From NCBI GenBank assembly GCA_023269235.1, contig JAHFTW010000007.1, forward strand, positions 1-64,000: DNA of 64,000 bases, given 5' to 3'. This DNA comes from Thermoplasmata archaeon. Lineage in GTDB: Archaea > Thermoplasmatota > E2 > JACPAO01 > JAHFTW01. Made by a program: the position numbers and the translations under genes. Shown here piece after piece: positions 53,974 to 62,551 of the stretch (within the stretch, counting starts at the first letter, position 1; each line of letters starts with the position of its first letter). Below the pieces are notes generated by a model that had not been told where the DNA came from, did not search any database, and saw nothing but the letters and a program-made list of their open reading frames with translations.

Positions 53974-54387
53974 ATGGTCGAGCCCGGCACCTGGACCCTC
54001 GACACGGCCACGGCCGCGCTCCCGGAGGTCCGCCGCCTGCTCAAGGAAGCCCGCGCCCTCGCAGCCGCACTGCGCGACCTGCAAGCGAACCTCAACGACC
54101 TGCGCATCGTGCACGGCGACCAAGTTCTCTCCCCCGCCGGCGCGGGCCACAGCGAGTTCGCGGTCCTGCTCGCGCAGTTCCAGGCCCAACGCGAATCCTA
54201 CCTGGCCCTCGTCGGCGACTTTGGCCGCCTCGGCGTCGAGCTCAAGGACGTCGAGCAAGGCCTCGTGGACTTCCGCGGAATGGTCGGCACGCGGCAAGCC
54301 TACCTCTGCTGGAAGGACGGCGAGGCCGCCATCACCCACTGGCACGAGCTCGACGCCGGCTTCGGCGGACGCAAGCCGCTGCCGTAA
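53974..54387 (+). CDS. DUF2203-family protein
   Basis: 137 residues, helical, soluble. The start WTLDTATAALPEVRRLLKEA, the central DLQANLNDLRIVHGDQVLSP, and the C-terminal GVELKDVEQGLVDFRGMVGT, YLCWKDGEAAITHWHELDAG, FGGRKPL are typical of this family of unknown function. ATG 53974 has GAGGAGG nine bases upstream as Shine-Dalgarno and is 11 bases from the DRG stop, so it is the second gene of that operon. Confidence 0.85.
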   Translation: MVEPGTWTLDTATAALPEVRRLLKEARALAAALRDLQANLNDLRIVHGDQVLSPAGAGHSEFAVLLAQFQAQRESYLALVGDFGRLGVELKDVEQGLVDFRGMVGTRQAYLCWKDGEAAITHWHELDAGFGGRKPLP

Positions 54388-54416
54388 GCGCGCACGGGAG
54401 GGCTTTTCTGCGGCTG

Positions 54417-55889
54417 ATGGCAACCCTGCTCGTGCAGCGACGCACGGTGGCCGGGCTCCTCACGGGCTTGACGTTGGCCGCCTTCCTGCTGCGGCTGATC
54501 AAGCTCGACGCGCAGGCGCTGTGGACCGATGAGGCCTACTCCTTCCACGTGGCAGCGCGTCCCTTGGTCGCGCAGGTGCTCGCCGACCATGACCAGACGC
54601 CGCCGCTGTTCGTGCTGGCGCTGCACTTCTGGATGAAGGTGGCCGGCACGTCGCCCGCCGCCGTCCGTTTTCTCTCCGTCGTCGCGGGCACCCTGACCGT
54701 CCCGCTCGTCTTCGCGTTGGCCACTCGGTTCACGACGGAGCGCGGGGCGTGGCTCGCGTCCGGCCTGCTTGCGCTCTCCGTCTACCCCGTCATCATCTCC
54801 GAGGAGGCGCGCGCCTTCGCGTTCCTCATGGTCTTCTCGACCGCCTCGTTCCTGGCCCTGCTGCGTTGGCAGGAGCGCCCCACGTCGGGCCGGGCGGCGT
54901 GGTTCGTTGCCGCGACCGCGCTGACTCTCTACAGCCATATGTGGGGGCTCTTCATCATCGCCGCGCAGGGCCTCTACGTCCTCGTCTCCGTCCCCGCGCA
55001 GACCCACGGAAAATGGGCCGTCGTCCGCCTGCAGCTCCTCGCCGGCGCGCTCTTGCTGCCTTGGGCGTCATCCCTGCTCCAGGCCACGCGGAGGGTCGCG
55101 AGCGGGTTCTGGATCGAGACGCCAGGCCTGGACGACCTGTATTGGACGCGCGTCCACGTTCTCGGCGGGCCTGCGATGCACTACCTGCTGGTTGTCGTCC
55201 TCGCGCTCGCTGGGTGGGCCTTCGTGCGCCGCTGGCGCGCCGGCCGGCCCGACAAGAAGGAGCTGGCCCTCTGGCTTTGGCTCTTCGTTCCCATCGTCGT
55301 CCCGTTCGCAGCATCGTTCTGGGTGCCCTTCTACACGCCGAAGTACGTCATTCCCCTCGCGGTCCCTGCCGCGATTCTCGCCGCGCGCTCGCTCGCGCGG
55401 TGGCTCCCCTCCGCGCGCTCCTTCGGGACGGTCGCCGGCGTTCTCCTGCTTGTGCAAGCCGGGACGTTGGGCGCGCACTTCCTCGGCGACGGGGCCCTGG
55501 ACAGCCGGCAGGACTGGCGCGGCACGATGGCGCTCGTGGAGGGGCAGGCGCTTGACAACGCGACGGCGCTGTTCAACAAGGGCTATTGCGACTCCACCAG
55601 CGACCGCGACCTCGCGTGCGCCTGGGAAATCGAGGCGTCCCGGCGCGACATCCGGTTGGTGCCGTTCTTCTTTGAGGACAAAGGAGTGACGCCGGCGGTC
55701 AACGCCACGAGCGTGCGCCAGGTCGACGCCATCGCGGCCAACGCGACGGAGCTCTGGCTGCTCTACTCCTACCCCAACGACCTCGACCACCTAGTCGGAG
55801 CGCGTCTTGTTGGGCTCGGCTGGACGGAGTCCGGGCACTGGGACTTCAAGAAGATCGAGGTGTGGCGCTACAGCCGCCCTGGCGCGTGA
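54417..55889 (+). CDS. GT39-like membrane glycosyltransferase (GT-C fold)
   Basis: 490 residues with about ten membrane helices. The first outside loop has LWTDEAYSFHVAARPLVAQV with the acidic pair expected of dolichyl-phosphate-sugar-dependent GT-C enzymes, then DHDQTPPLFVLALHFWMKVA. The C-terminal ~110 residues are an outside domain (DWRGTMALVEGQALDNATAL; YLFNKGY-type strand; cysteines CDS and LACAW). Likely transfers a lipid-linked sugar to proteins or lipids; aglB lies 1.6 kb downstream, so the region may be a glycosylation neighbourhood. Promoter signals are weak; GTAAG about 34 bases upstream of the ATG. Confidence 0.82.
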   Translation: MATLLVQRRTVAGLLTGLTLAAFLLRLIKLDAQALWTDEAYSFHVAARPLVAQVLADHDQTPPLFVLALHFWMKVAGTSPAAVRFLSVVAGTLTVPLVFALATRFTTERGAWLASGLLALSVYPVIISEEARAFAFLMVFSTASFLALLRWQERPTSGRAAWFVAATALTLYSHMWGLFIIAAQGLYVLVSVPAQTHGKWAVVRLQLLAGALLLPWASSLLQATRRVASGFWIETPGLDDLYWTRVHVLGGPAMHYLLVVVLALAGWAFVRRWRAGRPDKKELALWLWLFVPIVVPFAASFWVPFYTPKYVIPLAVPAAILAARSLARWLPSARSFGTVAGVLLLVQAGTLGAHFLGDGALDSRQDWRGTMALVEGQALDNATALFNKGYCDSTSDRDLACAWEIEASRRDIRLVPFFFEDKGVTPAVNATSVRQVDAIAANATELWLLYSYPNDLDHLVGARLVGLGWTESGHWDFKKIEVWRYSRPGA

Positions 55890-56276
55890 CTACGCGCGGT
55901 GATAGTCGTCGGCGAGCCGTTCGATGTCGGCCTCGCTGCACTGGCCCGTCTGCATCTCCACGATGACGAGCGGGGCGGTGCCGGTGTTGGCGATGCGGTG
56001 GAGCACGCCGATGGGGACAAGGTGGTTCATGCCCGGGAGAAGCGGCTTGGCCGGGGTCGTGCCCTGGTCCTCGCCGCGGCCGCTCACGATGTGCCAGACC
56101 TCGCTCCGCTGGGCGTGGCGTTGCAAGCTCATGCGGGCCCCGGCGCGCACGACCATGACTTTTAGGGTCGCCTCTGGCGTGCGGTACCAGTCCACCCACA
56201 GGCCCCAGGGGCGGTCCTGGACCTTGTCGGTGCTCCCCAGGCCCAGTAGGCGAAGGGCGTCGAGCAGAGGGTCCAC
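55890..56276 (-). CDS. Cupin-domain protein, mannose-6-phosphate isomerase type II-like
   Basis: 128 residues, single cupin barrel. RPWGLWVDWYRTPEATLKVM, GARMSLQRHAQRSEVWHIVS and LVPIGVLHRIANTGTAPLVI, VEMQTG match the C-terminal isomerase domain of phosphomannose isomerase/GDP-mannose pyrophosphorylases. Metal ligands would be the histidines in LQRHAQRSEVWH and LHRI. A stand-alone version suggests a sugar-phosphate isomerase or sensor for the glycosylation genes nearby. GTG 56276 lies about 27 bases from CTTTCAAA on the minus strand (56298-56309). Confidence 0.82.
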   Translation of the reverse strand: MDPLLDALRLLGLGSTDKVQDRPWGLWVDWYRTPEATLKVMVVRAGARMSLQRHAQRSEVWHIVSGRGEDQGTTPAKPLLPGMNHLVPIGVLHRIANTGTAPLVIVEMQTGQCSEADIERLADDYHRA

Positions 56277-56351
56277 GCGCCGCCGACGCTGGCTCCGGTT
56301 TGAAAGCGTTCCCTGGGGGGTCCTGAACCGTCTAGGGCGCCGCCCGCCCGG

Positions 56352-56358
56352 CTTTTTA
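56352..56358 (+). promoter_or_regulatory. TATA-like box, leaderless promoter of arginase
   Basis: GGCTTTTTACG, 28-29 bases before the ATG at 56381. Confidence 0.6.
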
Positions 56359-56380
56359 CGGGGGAGGCGTCCAGGTCCCC

Positions 56381-57319
56381 ATGCTCTCCGACACAATCCG
56401 GGTCATCGGCGTCCCCATGGACCTCGGCGCGGGCCGCCGCGGGGTGGACATGGGCCCCTCCGCGATGCGCGCCGCCAACCTGCACTCGCGCATCAAGGAC
56501 CTGGGCTACAAGGTGCAGGACGGCGGCAACGTCTTCACCGTGGAGCCCGAGGAGCGCAAGCCCAAGGATGCGAAACTGAAGTACGTCGATGAGGTATTGG
56601 CGGCCTGCAAGGAATTGGCCGACCGCGTCGAGAAGGCCCAGAAGGAGGGCGCGACCCCGCTCGTCCTTGGCGGGGACCACTCCGTTGCCATCGGCACAAA
56701 CGCGGGCCTGTCGCGCACCACGAAGCGGCGCGGCCTCATCTGGTTCGATGCCCATGCCGACTTCAACACGCACGAGTCGTCCCCCAGCGGCAACATCCAC
56801 GGGATGCCGGTCTCCGCGATCCTCGGCATGGGCCATCCCCGGCTTGCCGACTTTGATCAGCCCGGGCCGAAGCTGGACCCTAAGAACGTCGTGTACGTCG
56901 GCCTGCGCTCGGTGGACCGCCAGGAGGCCGAGATCCTCACCGACAGCCGTGTCACCTACTACACGATGAAGGACATCGACCAGATTGGCATGGCGCGCGT
57001 CATGGAGGAGGCGCTGCAGAAGGTCTCGAAGGGCGTGGACCAGGTCCACCTCAGCTTCGACCTCGACGTCGTGGACCCGCGCTGGGCCCCGGGCACCGGC
57101 ACGACGGTCCAGGGCGGCCTCACCTACCGCGAATCGCACCTCGCGATGGAGATGCTCTCCGACTCGGGCCTGCTCTCCAGCCTGGAGTTCGTCGAGGTCA
57201 ACCCGCTGCTGGACCAGGGCAACACGACGGGCGACTTCGCGGTCGGCCTCATCTGCTCGGCCCTCGGGAAGGCCATCGTCCAGCCCGGCTCCGCCAAGCC
57301 GAAGCGCGGCTCCAGCTAA
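56381..57319 (+). CDS. rocF: Arginase
   Basis: 312 residues. Hydrolyses arginine to ornithine and urea; the close relative agmatinase is the alternative. Manganese ligands are in VLGGDHSVAIG, WFDAHADFNTHESSPSGNIH and SFDLDVVDPRWAPG. The HADFNTHESSPSGNIHGMP stretch is the arginase (rather than agmatinase) form, binding the alpha-amino acid group. The N-terminus IRVIGVPMDLGAGRRGVDMG is the usual arginase start. Single gene, leaderless. An AT-rich palindrome follows two bases after its stop. Confidence 0.9.
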   Translation: MLSDTIRVIGVPMDLGAGRRGVDMGPSAMRAANLHSRIKDLGYKVQDGGNVFTVEPEERKPKDAKLKYVDEVLAACKELADRVEKAQKEGATPLVLGGDHSVAIGTNAGLSRTTKRRGLIWFDAHADFNTHESSPSGNIHGMPVSAILGMGHPRLADFDQPGPKLDPKNVVYVGLRSVDRQEAEILTDSRVTYYTMKDIDQIGMARVMEEALQKVSKGVDQVHLSFDLDVVDPRWAPGTGTTVQGGLTYRESHLAMEMLSDSGLLSSLEFVEVNPLLDQGNTTGDFAVGLICSALGKAIVQPGSAKPKRGSS

Positions 57320-57320
57320 A

Positions 57321-57340
57321 ACATGAAATAATATTCATGT
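57321..57340. repeat. AT-rich perfect inverted repeat after arginase
   Basis: ACATGAA and TTCATGT flank ATAATA. The 20-base element is only 20% GC in a very GC-rich genome, begins one base after the arginase TAA and is followed by CTGTTTTCC. It may end the arginase transcript or be a protein-binding site. The 186-base gap to aglB also has an ACGAC/GTCGT hairpin (57362-57377) and the aglB box (TTCATACC, 57441-57448). Confidence 0.5.
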
Positions 57341-57505
57341 AATCTGTTTTCCCTCTGTTGGACGACGAGCCCGTCGTTCTGACCTTCGGCTCCCGCGGGG
57401 GCGATTTGCCTCCTGGTCCCCCTCTGGGTCGTTCGAAGGCTTCATACCACCCCCCCGTGTGCGCGCAACACTTCCCGGGCCCGGAAGGGTTCAGGTGGAC
57501 TTCTC

Positions 57506-60500
57506 ATGGCTGACGCTCGCACGTCCCAGACCGCATCCAAGACCGCCGTCCGCACCGCCGTCTGGCTTGGCCTGTTCCTGCTCCTCGCCTTCGGCCTGCG
57601 CGCCTACTTCGGGGCCGAGACCGGCTTCGACGCCGCCACGGACCGCAACCTGTTCACCGGCAACGACCCGTACTACCACTTCCGCACCGTCGGCCACGTC
57701 GTCAGCACGGGACAGAACCTGAACTACGACACGGCCATCAACTACCCCGAGGGGAACATGAACCCCAACCCGCCCCTGTGGACCTGGACCACGGCCCCCG
57801 TCGCCGTCGGCCTCTCCCACCTCGGCGTCGCCGACCCCGTCGGCACCGCCCTCAACATCATGGTCTGCGTCTGGGGCGCCCTCATCGTCCTCCCCGTCTA
57901 CATGATCGGCCGCGACCTGTGGGGCCGCCGCGCCGGCCTGTGGGGCGCCTTCCTCATCGCCGTCTCCGCGCCGCACATCCAGCGCTCCGTCTGGGGCTAC
58001 GCGGACCACGACGCCATCTCGATGTTCTTCATCGTGCTGGCCTTCGCGTTCCTCGTCAAGGCGTTCAAGACCCTGCGCTCCGAGCGCTTCGTCTCCTCCT
58101 GGAGCGGCGCGGTCGTCCCCGGCCTCAAGGCCGCCGTCGCCGCCAACCGCAACAGCCTCGCCTACGCGGGCCTCGCCGGCATCGCCCTCACTGCCTGCGC
58201 CGACACATGGAAGGGCTACCCCTACGCGGTCGCCATCCTCGGCGTCGCCGCCGGCCTCCAGCTCGTCGTGGACCACCTGCGCAAGCGCGACGCCCTTGCC
58301 ACGTTCCTGACGTACGCGCTCACCACCCTCGTCGCCGCGCTGCTGCCCTACCTCCTCGTGTACCACAGCTTCGGCAACTACCTCCCGCACACCGTCTACC
58401 CGACGCTGTACGTGCTCCTGGGCCTCATCGTGATGGGCCTCCTGCTCGTCCCGACGCGCGACCTTCCCAGCCTGCTGGTCTTCCCCAGCATCCTCGTGGC
58501 CGGCGCCCTTGCCCTCGCCGTCCTGCTCCTGCTGTTCCCCGCCACCGCGGCGGACCTGTTCAGTGGCCTCGGCTACTTCGCCCAGAGCAAGCTCTACAGC
58601 ACCATCGCGGAGGCGCAGCGCCCCCGCCTCGGCGAGATCGCGGCCAACTTCAGCTTCTTCACCTTCCTGATCGGCTTCTGGGGCTTCGGCCACGCCGTCC
58701 GGAAGGCCTGGAAGGGCGACGCCGCCAACCTCTTCATGGCCTCCTGGGCCGCCGTCGCGCTCTACATGGCCTTCGCCGCCAGCCGCTTCATCTCGAACGC
58801 GGCGCCGCTCTTCGCGATCCTGGTCGGCTACGCCATGGCGCAGCTCATCGGCAAGCTCGGCCTCGACGACGTCAAGCGCAAGTTCGCCTCCCAGCACGGC
58901 CAGGGCCTCGTCGGCCGCAGCATCCGCTCGGTCTCCGCCAAGTCCATCGTCGGCGTCCTCCTGGTGGCCGCCTTCCTCGTCGCGCCCAACGTCTGGACCG
59001 GCGTGGACGCCGCCATGCCCACCGAGTACGAGGTCGAGCACGGCCTCCTGAAGTCCGGCTCCGGCGTCGTCAACCGCTTCGGCGCGTTCGGCATCGAGTT
59101 CGAGCTCAAGACCAACGGATGGGGCCCCGTCATGCAGACTCTCGCCGCGCAGGACACCGGCATGCCGCTCGAGTCCAAGCCCGCCTTCATCGGCTGGTGG
59201 GACTACGGCCACTGGGCCACCGGCCTGGGCGACCACCCCACCGTCGCGGACCCCTTCCAGAGCCACTACGAGCTGTCGGGCCGCTTCCTCGCCTCGGACT
59301 CCGAGGCGGAGGCCAACTCCTGGCTCCTCATCCACCTCCTGAACGGCGACGCCCAGCGCAACAACCTCGGCCTCAGCCTGTCGGCCCCCATCCTTGGCCT
59401 CCTGCAGCGTGAGGCGCCCGCCCTGGTCAACATGCCCCTTGGCTACGGCAACTACGACGCCGCCTACAAGGCCGTCCGCGACGCCAACGTCACCGGCGAG
59501 GCCGTCGCCACGCTGCTCGAGCACGTCGAGGCCACCACGGGCACGTCGGTCGGCTACCTCGGCGTGGACCGCCGCATGTTCCCCTACGACGACCCCAACA
59601 CGGCCGGCGTGGACGCCCCCAGCATCTTCTACGCCCCCGTGTTCCTCGCGAACAAGAACCCCGACGACTACATGCAGACCCAGTTCAAGTCGGGCAGCAC
59701 CACCATCACCATCCACCGCTACGCCGTGGACGCCAAGGGCAACTCGGTCGCCCTCGAGACCCCGACCTACACCGACCAGGCGGGCAACCGCTGGGTCGAG
59801 GTCAACGGCTACGCCTACCGCGAGGGCCAGACGCCCCGCCAGGGCTTCAGCGCCCAGACCGGCATCGCCCTCTTCGGCAACACGGAGTCCATGCTCGTCA
59901 CGTCGAAGTTCTCCGACACCATGTTCGCGAAGGCCTTCGGCAGCATCGACGCGCGCGCCCCCGCGGGCCTCGGCCTCGCCCACTGGCGCCTTCTCGACCA
60001 GAGCACGCAGCCCTCCGGCCAGGCCGGCGTGGACATCCGCGACGTCGCCCTCCTCGCCTACTACTCGGGCGTGAAGGTCTCCGGCACCGTGCGCGACGCC
60101 GCCGGCGCCCCGCTCGCGGGCCTCCAGGTCAGCTTCGCCGACGGCTCCGGCGCCCGCCATGCCCTCGCCACGACCGGCGCCGACGGTGCTTACTCGGTCC
60201 TGGCGCCTTTCGCGGTGAAGGGTGACCTGAAGCTGCAGGTCCTCTCGGCCGGCAACGTCGTCTTCGAGGACAACCGCAGCAGCCTGCAGTTCACCCAGGC
60301 GGACGCGCGCTCCGGCGCCGCCCGCACCGGCGTGGACGTGGTGCTCAGCCCCGCGACCCTGACCGGCCACGTCTACCAGGACACCAACGGAAACGGCGCC
60401 TTCGACACGAGCGACACGGTCCTCGTGGGCGCCACCGTCCGCGCCGGCACCGCCTCGGCCTCCGGGACCCCCGGAAGCTACACCCTCGCCGGCATCACCC

Positions 60501-60874
60501 CGGGCTTCACCACCGTCAGCGCGACCCTCCCCGGCTACGCGAACGCCACGCAGCCTCTGGTCCTCAAGTCCGGCGAAGCGAGGACTTTGGATCTGGCCAT
60601 GACCCCCATGCCCAGCCTCACCACCATCACGGTGCAGGACAAGGACGGCACCGGCATCGGCTCCGTCCCCGTCGTCGTGACGGGCCCCAGCCCGACCACC
60701 GTCGGCACGAACGGCCAGGGCGTCGCCACCGCGAGCCTGCTGCCGGGCAGCTACACGTTCAGCGTGAACGCCACGGCGGTCCTCGGCGGCCAGACGGTCC
60801 CGGTCGTCGCCCACGGGTCCCTCACCGTGCCCTTCGGCGGCCAGCCCATGGCCGTCGTCCTGCAGCGCGAGTGA
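57506..60874 (+). CDS. aglB: Oligosaccharyltransferase AglB (STT3)
   Basis: Transfers lipid-linked glycan to Asn in N-x-S/T. 1122 residues. About 13 membrane helices in the first ~480 residues; the first outside loop has the acidic site GNDPYYHFRTVGH, the second YADHDAISMFF. The catalytic-pocket motif WWDYGHW is at about 564-570. After the STT3 soluble core (to about 850) come three tandem beta domains of carboxypeptidase-regulatory/SdrD-B type (SGTVRDAAGAPLAGLQVSFA; LTGHVYQDTNGNGAFDTSDT; VQDKDGTGIGSVPVVVTG). These are extra compared with minimal AglB. A GGTGG Shine-Dalgarno eight bases before the ATG and a ~40-base leader distinguish it from leaderless genes. Many sequon-rich lipoproteins nearby are plausible substrates. 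Confidence 0.94.
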   Translation: MADARTSQTASKTAVRTAVWLGLFLLLAFGLRAYFGAETGFDAATDRNLFTGNDPYYHFRTVGHVVSTGQNLNYDTAINYPEGNMNPNPPLWTWTTAPVAVGLSHLGVADPVGTALNIMVCVWGALIVLPVYMIGRDLWGRRAGLWGAFLIAVSAPHIQRSVWGYADHDAISMFFIVLAFAFLVKAFKTLRSERFVSSWSGAVVPGLKAAVAANRNSLAYAGLAGIALTACADTWKGYPYAVAILGVAAGLQLVVDHLRKRDALATFLTYALTTLVAALLPYLLVYHSFGNYLPHTVYPTLYVLLGLIVMGLLLVPTRDLPSLLVFPSILVAGALALAVLLLLFPATAADLFSGLGYFAQSKLYSTIAEAQRPRLGEIAANFSFFTFLIGFWGFGHAVRKAWKGDAANLFMASWAAVALYMAFAASRFISNAAPLFAILVGYAMAQLIGKLGLDDVKRKFASQHGQGLVGRSIRSVSAKSIVGVLLVAAFLVAPNVWTGVDAAMPTEYEVEHGLLKSGSGVVNRFGAFGIEFELKTNGWGPVMQTLAAQDTGMPLESKPAFIGWWDYGHWATGLGDHPTVADPFQSHYELSGRFLASDSEAEANSWLLIHLLNGDAQRNNLGLSLSAPILGLLQREAPALVNMPLGYGNYDAAYKAVRDANVTGEAVATLLEHVEATTGTSVGYLGVDRRMFPYDDPNTAGVDAPSIFYAPVFLANKNPDDYMQTQFKSGSTTITIHRYAVDAKGNSVALETPTYTDQAGNRWVEVNGYAYREGQTPRQGFSAQTGIALFGNTESMLVTSKFSDTMFAKAFGSIDARAPAGLGLAHWRLLDQSTQPSGQAGVDIRDVALLAYYSGVKVSGTVRDAAGAPLAGLQVSFADGSGARHALATTGADGAYSVLAPFAVKGDLKLQVLSAGNVVFEDNRSSLQFTQADARSGAARTGVDVVLSPATLTGHVYQDTNGNGAFDTSDTVLVGATVRAGTASASGTPGSYTLAGITPGFTTVSATLPGYANATQPLVLKSGEARTLDLAMTPMPSLTTITVQDKDGTGIGSVPVVVTGPSPTTVGTNGQGVATASLLPGSYTFSVNATAVLGGQTVPVVAHGSLTVPFGGQPMAVVLQRE

Positions 60875-60888
60875 CGCGAGGTCCTGGC

Positions 60889-62046
60889 ATGGCCAGCGAC
60901 AAGGGCCTCATCGCCCGCCGGCTTCTCGGCATCGAGATGTCGGGCATCCGGAAGATGTTCGAGCTGGCCGGCAAGGACTCCGTCAACATGGGCCTTGGGG
61001 AGCCTGACTTCGAGCCGGCGCCGCACGTCCAGGACGCGCTCGACAAGGCGGTGCGTGGCGGCAAGAACCACTACGGCCCGACCCTCGGCCTGCCCGAGCT
61101 GCGCGCCGCGGTGGCGCACCGCATCCGCTCCTACCGCAAGGAGCAGGTGTCGGCGCAGAACATCATCATCACGGCCGGCGCGACGCAGGCGCTGATGACG
61201 CTCAATCACACCTTCGTGGACCATGGCGACGAGGTCCTCGTCCCGGACCCCGGCTTCGTGCTCTACCCGGTTCAGGCCCGCCTGTGCGGCGCGTTCCCCA
61301 TCCCCTACAGCCTGACGGCGGAGAACAAGTACCAGCCCGACCTGGACGAGATCCAGGCCAAGCTCTCCCCCCGCACGAAGCTCATCCTCGTCAACACGCC
61401 GTCCAACCCGACGGGTGCCTGCATGGACAAGGCAACGGTGCGCGGCATCTGCGAGATCGCGGAGGATGCCGGCGTCATCGTCGTCGCCGACGAGGTGTAC
61501 GACTTCCTCTCCTACGACGCACCGCACCAGTCGTTCCTGAGCCACATGGACAACGTGATTTGGGTCAACTCGTTCTCCAAGACGTACGCCATGACCGGGT
61601 GGCGCCTGGGCTGCATCGCGACCAAGCGCGAGTACGTCTCCGCCATCGAGAAGATGCACTACTACACGGTCGCCTGCCCGCCGACGCCGTTCCAGTGGGC
61701 CGGCGTGGCCGCCCTGGAGGGGCCCCAGGACCACGCGGAAGGGATGTTCCGGGAATTCAAGAAACGCCGCGACCGCATCACCAGCCGCATCCGCAAGATG
61801 CGCGGCATGAAGATGGTCAAGCCCGGCGGCGCCTTCTACGCCTTCCCGAAGTACGACTTCGACATCGAGTCGGAGATCTGGGCGCTTGAGCTCGCCAAGC
61901 GCGGCCTCATCTGCAGCCCCGGCAGCGCCTTCGGCGCTCTCGGCGAGGGCCACCTGCGCTTCAGCTACGCCCAGCCCGTCGCCAAGATCGACGCCGGCAT
62001 GGACATCCTGGAAGAGATGTGCAATCAGCTCCCTTTGAAGGATTGA
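60889..62046 (+). CDS. Class I/II (aspartate-type) aminotransferase
   Basis: 385 residues. PLP enzyme of fold type I. The PLP lysine is in NSFSKTYAMTGWRLG, the substrate/cofactor motifs are VNTPSNPTGA and IVVADEVYD, and the carboxylate-binding arginine is in HLRFSYAQP. Closest in pattern to archaeal AspC-like aspartate/aromatic aminotransferases; substrate not certain. ATG 60889 gives a normal N-terminus (MASDKGLIARRLLGIEMSGI). A GTG at 60871 overlaps the aglB stop (GTGA) and would add six residues; either way it is coupled to aglB. Confidence 0.9.
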   Translation: MASDKGLIARRLLGIEMSGIRKMFELAGKDSVNMGLGEPDFEPAPHVQDALDKAVRGGKNHYGPTLGLPELRAAVAHRIRSYRKEQVSAQNIIITAGATQALMTLNHTFVDHGDEVLVPDPGFVLYPVQARLCGAFPIPYSLTAENKYQPDLDEIQAKLSPRTKLILVNTPSNPTGACMDKATVRGICEIAEDAGVIVVADEVYDFLSYDAPHQSFLSHMDNVIWVNSFSKTYAMTGWRLGCIATKREYVSAIEKMHYYTVACPPTPFQWAGVAALEGPQDHAEGMFREFKKRRDRITSRIRKMRGMKMVKPGGAFYAFPKYDFDIESEIWALELAKRGLICSPGSAFGALGEGHLRFSYAQPVAKIDAGMDILEEMCNQLPLKD

Positions 62047-62195
62047 GCGGGCGACGCGGTTGGAAGAAAACGAAAACGCCCAGTTTACGCTAGGCCAACG
62101 AATTAGGAGGCAGTCGGGCCCTTACGCGGCGACGGGTTCCTCATCCGGCCCGAAGGCCCGGATTCGTCCTCGCCTCGCTGGGGTACCAGTCCCAG

Positions 62196-62537
62196 CTACG
62201 CTGCCACGGGTTCTTCCTCGGCACCGCGGCGCTGGGCGGCGACGCGCTCCGGGAAGTGGTTGAGGATGATGATGTCGCCAATCGCCGCGATCCAGCGGTA
62301 GGGGACGGCGACCTTGTGGCCCCCCTCGACGATTTTGGGGCTCGTGCGGGCGAGCAGGATGCTGCCGACGCGGCGGTTGGGGAGGTCCAGGACGACCTCT
62401 TCGACGACGCCGAGGTAGCGGCCCTGCGGCGTGTACACGGGCAGGTTGTAGAAGCTGGTGACCTCGGCGTCCAAGCGAATTCCCTCAACCGTTTCAAGGA
62501 GTCCGCGCTTAAGGGCTTTCTTCTTTAGGGAGGCCAC
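62196..62537 (-). CDS. PRC-barrel domain protein
   Basis: 113 residues. VEGIRLDAEVTSFYNLPVYT, PQGRYLGVVEEVVLDLPNRR and VGSILLARTSPKIVEGGHKV form a PRC barrel like those of RimM and photosynthetic reaction centre H subunits; small archaeal versions are common and uncharacterised, perhaps RNA-metabolism or cell-division linked. N-terminus is basic (ASLKKKALKRG), tail acidic (EEEPVAA). Start is GTG 62537, 14 bases after the stop of the presenilin-like gene on the same strand. The 149 bases between it and the aminotransferase stop hold no gene, only a partial echo of its own last codons. Confidence 0.82.
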   Translation of the reverse strand: MASLKKKALKRGLLETVEGIRLDAEVTSFYNLPVYTPQGRYLGVVEEVVLDLPNRRVGSILLARTSPKIVEGGHKVAVPYRWIAAIGDIIILNHFPERVAAQRRGAEEEPVAA

Positions 62538-62551
62538 GGGGGCCCGCCGCT

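Noticed and set aside
57457-57513. 18-codon upstream ORF overlapping the aglB start
   Set aside because: Its GTG lies only ~16 bases after the box, inconsistent with the leaderless spacing, and aglB has a good Shine-Dalgarno of its own.
62060-62263. TTG-started 67-codon ORF after the aminotransferase
   Set aside because: It overlaps the PRC-barrel gene by 68 bases, becomes Arg/Pro-rich shadow sequence, and has no promoter box at leaderless distance.
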